From NCBI GenBank assembly GCA_036872755.1, contig JAVHNS010000007.1:2046001-2110000 (forward strand): a stretch of 64,000 nucleotides of DNA. The letters are read 5' to 3'. The notes under the pieces are model-generated. The model was given only the letters and a program-made list of their open reading frames with translations. It was not told where the DNA came from and ran no database searches. The translations under genes and the position numbers were made by a program. This DNA comes from Orbilia blumenaviensis (lineage: Eukaryota; Ascomycota; Orbiliomycetes; Orbiliales; Orbiliaceae). This document shows, piece by piece, positions 58,701-64,000 of this stretch (positions are counted from its first letter, which is position 1; each line of letters starts with the position of its first letter).

Positions 58701-59842
58701 TGTTTTAATCTCGGGTTTTGCATGTCTGTAGACGCAGTGCCGGTAGCCCCCCGTTAATTTCGTCTCTTCGTTCAAAATTCATGCGGAAAGGAAATCTCAG
58801 CCTTGCAATTGCAAAAGCAGAGATCGATGTAATAATAATTCTGGCTGTCCAATCCACACAGCCCCTCTCTTTTTTCTCTTCAATCCTTTCACGATCAATC
58901 AATCAGCTCGTCAGTCTACAGATATGTATAGACATGTCATCGCATAGACGCAAAGAATAAGTAAAATACTAAATACATTTCTCTCTCAGGATTCCTAGTC
59001 CCTAAAAGTACAAGTGTAGAGGAAGAAGAAAAATGCGCTTAGTCGAGCTCCAACTCACGAGAGAGCGTTTTAGGACGTGTGAGTGAGCGCGAATGAAATT
59101 AGATTTTTTTTCCTTTTGATCAGACCTCCCCCACAAACCCCCCCGTCGTCGACATCGACTGAAACAGCGTATCATATCATATATTGCATTTTGGTGATGC
59201 AATCTATGTATACGTGTATGTAACTTTTCAACTAGCCCAGTCCAGTCCCAGCACGAGATGACGATGATTCTAAACACATGTATGATTTGGTTTCAATTGA
59301 GGGAACGAATGAAACCCGACCCGTCGACCGGCCGTACTATGCTTGAAGGATCAGGACCCGTTCGCCACGTCCCTAATCTGACATGTGCATTACATCCCAT
59401 CCACACACTACCTCTACATGACAGTACATTACATGACATATTCTCCCTCGCGAGCTCGATGAATTCGCATTCTAGAGCATTTCTGTTGAAAAAAGGGGGG
59501 GGACGAAAGTAGCTCGAATGCGATCTGAGGACAGACCAACCAACGCATAATTGTTTAAGTAGACACATAGATAGACGCATAACCATAACTGCACTGTCTT
59601 TGTCTTCTCTTGTCTACATACGAAAGAAAGGAACATACCTGTGACTGCGCGCGCGACGGGCCTGTCTACGAATTCCTGAATTAAAGGGGCTAATGGACTA
59701 GGTAGCTAGCCTAGCTTCCTGGCTATAGCTAAGACAGCTAGCAGGAGACAGAGAGAGAAAGATCCATCGATGGATGAGTTGGCCGTCGGTAGATGCCGCG
59801 CCAAATCCCTCACCGGCCATCCCTTTATTCCTTCCCTTTCTC

Positions 59843-59903
59843 CCTTCCTTCCTTGCTTCCTTCCTTCCTTCCTTCCTTCCTTCCTTCCTTCCTTCCTTCC
59901 TTC
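59843..59903. repeat. (CCTT)n microsatellite
   Basis: About fifteen CCTT/TTCC units with one interruption (CTTGCTTCC), in the CDCA7/CAF-1 intergenic region. Confidence 0.9.
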
Positions 59904-61249
59904 TAGGACAAGACAATACGATAGTCATACCGATAATAGTGTGAACTATCCCGTCTACTATAGTACCTTGCTTAATATGCTAAATTTTTTAGTATCCCGT
60001 CTCAGTCGCCTAAATTGAATTGCATTGGATTGCATTTGGATTACACATGATAATAGGTATAATATAAGAGACGACACATCACCGACTCCGATAGCTGACT
60101 CAAAATAACAAGTAAATCAAGGGACAGCAGTATCCTACATACTACATACCCGGAGATACACCTATATCTATAGACAGTAGCAGTGGCAGTGACAATGACA
60201 ATGACAATAACGATAATATATTGGCTCAAAGGTCATAATATGATCATAGATGTATGCAGACACAGCTCCCTATATCAGCTTGGCAGAGTAATACCTATAA
60301 TACAGAGCAGAGGCCAAATGGCGCACTAGGCACTCTCGCATAGCAACCGACCGAGGATGGGTGATGCCACCCGAACGAAACGGTGTCTGAGGCGGTCCTG
60401 GTCGGTCGCTAGGCAAAAAATAATAAATCATACATACAAAAAAAAAATCAATAGATTTCCGTGTTGGGGTTTCGTTTCTCTCCCCCGCCCAAGTTACCGA
60501 CTCTAAGACCTAATAACTGACCGACTGGCCCGACATTTGGTTACTAAGGCCGCTGCGGCAATTGGACGGCTCAAGACTTAACTGTGTAGGGTAGACATAG
60601 GCATTTTAGATGGGTACCTGTATACGATGTACGTACTTACCTACTTATATAGTGCTAACGTATTGAGTTGTAATTAAGTATAAGTATTCAATACTGATAG
60701 TGATAGAAGTAATCATGTACGCCTGAATGCTATCTAATATACTGTGTGTGGAGTGGAGCCGAGCAGGGTGGAGGTGGAGGGTAATTAATCAGGTGGTACG
60801 GAGTAACTATTAGTGCTACACGAGAACGCATAGGAAAGGAAAAGGCAGGCAGAGAGAACTACGGGGAAAAAGGTCAACCTCATCTCAAACCTCATCATCA
60901 AAACCCCATCATACCTAGCCATTCATCATCAAACCTCATTCAAACATCATCAACGTCACCGGAAACAATTCAGACCTCCTTCATCACCACCATCACTACT
61001 GCCACTATTACTACTCCATGCTCTAGGGAAACCTTCTGCTGCTTATCCTTCTTACTCCTTCTATCGTTATCGCTTCCGTCTCGCATCTACACCCAAAATA
61101 CACAATACACAATACACAATACACAAACAAATACACACTCTGCTCTTCAACATCTGATCGATTGATTGATTTATTGATTTACCGGGACTCCCTAGATTGA
61201 TTGTCATCATCATCTTCGTCGTATAGCCGTTGTTTTTCTTGTGTTAAAC

Positions 61250-63913
61250 ATGAAGGCGGTCCCGCTGTCTATTCACTGGCACGAGGAGAACCAGCCCGTC
61301 TACTCCGCCCACTTCGAACCAAACGGCAAGCGTCTCGCAACTGCTGGAGGTGATAACAATGTCAGAGTACGTCCCTCCCCCTCTCCCTCTCTTTCTTTTA
61401 CAGTTACCTTGAGTCTCCTTATCTCTCTATTCTGTGGGATATGAGAAGGCTCTTGTGATTTGGATTGGAGTGATTAGATGTATTGATCTATTGATTGGTT
61501 GATCGGCTGGCTAATTCTCTTGTCGTTTTTGTGGTGTGACACAGCTTTGGGCCCTGACCGGCGGCGAGGACAAGAAGGTCAACTACCTCGCCACTCTGGC
61601 TAAGCATACTCAGGCCGTTAACGTCGTTCGATGGTGCCCTCGTGGTATGTCTCCCTTCCTTTTTCTTCTATCTTGATGTTTATTTCTTATGTTGGAATTA
61701 CGTGATGAATACTGTGAAATGTTAAAGTGGTTCAAATCGCTGATTGTCCAATGGTTATGTCTATACAGGAGAGATGCTGGCCTCCGCCGGCGACGACGGC
61801 AATGTCATCCTCTGGGTCCAGTCCAACACCCACTCCACCAAGCCTGCTTTCGGCGAAGACGATACCGAAGATAAGGAGACATGGCGTCAGAAGCATATGT
61901 GTCGCTCCATGGGCTCCGAAATCTACGACCTCGCCTGGTCACCCGACGGCGACTTCTTCATCACCGGCAGCATGGACAACGTCGCCAGGATCTATGATGC
62001 CCAGAAAGGTATCTATCAAATCACGCGAAACATTCAAATGCAGACAGATAAAAAAAAAAACAATTGTCATTTGAGATTTTTATTTTGAGGGCTAACTGAA
62101 GCTGGGATGTAGGATCCATGGTTCGCCAGATAGCGGAGCACAGCGCCTACGTCCAGGGCGTCGCCTGGGACCCCCTCAATGAATACGTCGCGACTCAAAG
62201 CTCGGACCGTTCCGTTCACATCTATGCTTTGAAATCAAAGGACGGACAGTTCAGCCTCTCCCAGCATAACAAGATCTCTCGTATGGACCTCCCGGCCACC
62301 CGCCGGAACCCCTCCGCCAGTCCGGCCCCTCCGGATCTTGCCCCCACTTCCAGGCCCCTCGATCCAAACCTCACCGTACCCCTTGCGTCACCGGTCCCGT
62401 CCGCTCCGGGTACCCCCACCTCCTTCGGCCTGCCGATGAACCCGCCTGTCGTCGCGCATAGTCGCGCTTCGTCGTTCAGCTCGTCGCCGTCGCTCAGGAG
62501 GTCCCCTTCCCCATCTCCAGCTCTGCCCCTCCCAGCGGTCAAACCCGTCGACTCGCCGAAACTTCTCAGCCTGGGCGCCAAGAATCATATGATGTACTGC
62601 GACGACGCCATGACCTCCTTCTTCCGTCGTTTAGCGTTTACGCCTGATGGAAGTTTGCTATTCACGCCTGCTGGACAGTACAAGGTCACCCACCCACCTG
62701 TTCTGGATGGCCCGAAGGTTCCTGATGATATCATAAACACGGTCTATATTTACACAAGAGCTGGACTTAATAAGCCGCCGGTTGCGCATCTTCCCGGTCA
62801 CAAGAAGCCGTCCGTTGCGGTTTCCTGCTCACCGATCTTGTATACCCACCGCAAGTCATCGGCGCAGACGAAGCATATCACCGTTGATACCTCATCTGCA
62901 GATGAAACGATAAGCTCGCTACCCCCTCCTGCTATCAGCACGGAGATGGACCCTCCGTCGACGACCAATCTGCACAATTCTCCTCCTACATCGGCGGGAA
63001 TTCCGGTCAATACAGCGTTCGCGCTTCCTTATCGGATGGTATACGCTGTTGCTACTAAGGACGCGGTTTTGATATACGACACGCAACAGCAGACGCCGCT
63101 GTGCATTGTTAGCAACTTGCACTATGCGGCTTTCACCGATCTCACTTGGTATGTTTTTTTCTTTTCTCTTTCAATTATGTAGCAATTTCTTAGTGGACAC
63201 AAGGTGCTAACATTCGAGGAAGGTCACCGGATGGGAATACTCTCCTTATGACCTCTACTGACGGCTTCTGTTCGGTTATTTCCTTCAACCCCGGCGAGCT
63301 GGGTAATATCTACACCGCGAATCCAATCTCTAATCCAATGGCCCCGGTTACGTCTGCGCTCTCGCCGCCAATTATTGGTGCTGAACCGCCCGTTAAACGC
63401 CCACCATCTCCTTTCCTAGTATCTGGTAGCTCTGGGCCTAGAATTCCGGTTAATCCACCTCGTAGCGGTTCTGCGATAAACACGCCCACTCCGTTTACAC
63501 CCGGTTCGACAGCTGATTCGGGAGAGGTCCAGTCGAATCCCACACCTGTGGTTTCTACGATTCCAGGTGTAAGTACCAGTGTTAGTGGGTACTCGCTCGG
63601 AGCGTCTACGCCATGGAAGACACCGCCAGCTACGCCTGCCGCTGCTGCTAATCTCCCTGCGGCAACTGTGCCGCCATCGGTTGCTAATAATCCATCGGCT
63701 ATACCTACTACTACCACGGCGCCTCCAACTGTGCTTGGGAAGAGAGAGCTCAACGATGCACCGGTCGCACCTAGCGAATCTAGTTCCTCGTCAACAGTGC
63801 CGAGTGATGCCGGTAGTGAAGTGGGTGGAGGAGGGGATAAGAAGAGGAGACGGGTAGTCCCGACCTTTGTTAGGAACATTGGGGAGGACGAGCAGATGGA
63901 CGAGGCGAAGTAA
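61250..63913 (+). CDS. Chromatin assembly factor 1 subunit B (p60/Cac2-like WD40 protein)
   Basis: Five exons: 61250-61366, 61545-61644, 61769-62008, 62113-63148, 63223-63913; product 727 aa. Start MKAVPLSIHWHEENQPVYSA is the conserved N-terminus of CAF-1 p60. WD40 repeats: FEPNGKRLATAGGDNNVRLW, HTQAVNVVRWCP with SAGDDGNVILW, LAWSPDGDFFITGSMDNVAR, GVAWDPLNEYVATQSSDRSV, FFRRLAFTPDGSLLFTPAGQ and LTWSPDGNTLLMTSTDG. A Pro/Ser-rich insert (about 235-315) lies inside the propeller. The C-terminal 170 residues are Pro/Ser/Thr-rich with a KKRRR basic patch, as in fungal homologues. CAF-1 deposits H3-H4 on newly replicated DNA, in the nucleus, together with the p150 and p48 subunits. All splice joins restore WD40 residues (for example W-S-P-D-G across intron 4). 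Confidence 0.95.
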
Positions 63914-64000
63914 TGGTGGGAGTGATTGCTAGGGTAATTAAGTGCTTAGGTAATGCGGGGTTTTTGGATGGGATTTTTTTGATTACTACTTCTTCTTCTT
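63914..64000. other. 3' flank of the CAF-1 p60 gene
   Basis: 87 bases after the stop codon, T-rich towards the window end; no feature identified. Confidence 0.5.

Larger units (their letters stand above)
55044..61249. other. 6.2 kb low-complexity divergent intergenic region
   Basis: The largest gap in the window, between the divergent CDCA7-like and CAF-1 p60 genes. No gene, tRNA or 5S rRNA is supported. Many microsatellites: A27 (55683-55709), GTATAC-type array (about 55880-55935), GTCT arrays (about 56762-56788, 57555-57577), TTTC array (about 56922-56944), CCTT array (59843-59903). The last 370 bases (60880-61249) are C/A-rich with CATCAT and ACACAAT tandems, as expected for a long fungal 5' UTR before the CAF-1 gene. 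Short open frames throughout are shadows of the repeats. Confidence 0.6.

Noticed and set aside
59770..60018. Ser/Phe/Leu-Pro repetitive ORF
   Set aside because: Direct translation of the CCTT microsatellite.

Overview
The window is a stretch of filamentous ascomycete (Pezizomycotina) nuclear chromosome. The signs are short spliceosomal introns with GTRNGT donors and GCTAAC/TACTAAC-type branch sites, one nuclear tRNA gene, fungal-specific families (DUF3020, Ppc89/Cep57-type spindle pole protein, GH5 exo-beta-1,3-glucanase, mpaB-like oxygenase, CBM1-linked pectate lyase) and long, AT-leaning intergenic regions full of microsatellites. The class cannot be fixed from sequence alone; an Orbiliomycetes-type fungus would fit, but that is a guess. 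I support 15 protein genes and one tRNA. Exon joins were checked by hand for reading frame and splice consensus.

Left end (1-6321): two long intronless genes in tandem, the first cut by the window edge. By remembered motifs they resemble a pair of large uncharacterised proteins usually seen in bacteria. This is the best candidate here for an undescribed system.

6.9-23.6 kb: an inositol-monophosphatase-like phosphatase, a secreted PL3 pectate lyase with a CBM1 cellulose-binding module, two tandem paralogous small secreted cysteine-rich proteins that share the same five-exon architecture, a cytoplasmic-type alpha/beta hydrolase, and a cytochrome b5/acyl-CoA dehydrogenase fusion on the minus strand.

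23.6-34.4 kb: gene-poor, with tRNA-Gly(GCC), a dienelactone-hydrolase-family protein convergent with a secreted protein of unknown function, and an mpaB/DUF2236-like membrane oxygenase.

34.4-50.3 kb: a coiled-coil Cep57/Ppc89-like spindle-pole protein, a Thr-rich secreted protein with a Cys-rich C-terminal domain, a type II membrane GH5 glucanase (cell-wall remodelling), and a DUF3020 nuclear-type protein with polyQ tracts.

50.3-64 kb: a zf-4CXXC_R1 (CDCA7-type) chromatin protein on the minus strand and the CAF-1 p60/Cac2 WD40 histone chaperone subunit on the plus strand. The two diverge from a 6.2 kb low-complexity intergenic region. The genes are mostly independent. The shared themes are a secreted/cell-wall group (pectate lyase, two small secreted proteins, Thr-rich protein, GH5) and a nuclear/chromatin group (DUF3020, CDCA7-like, CAF-1 p60).
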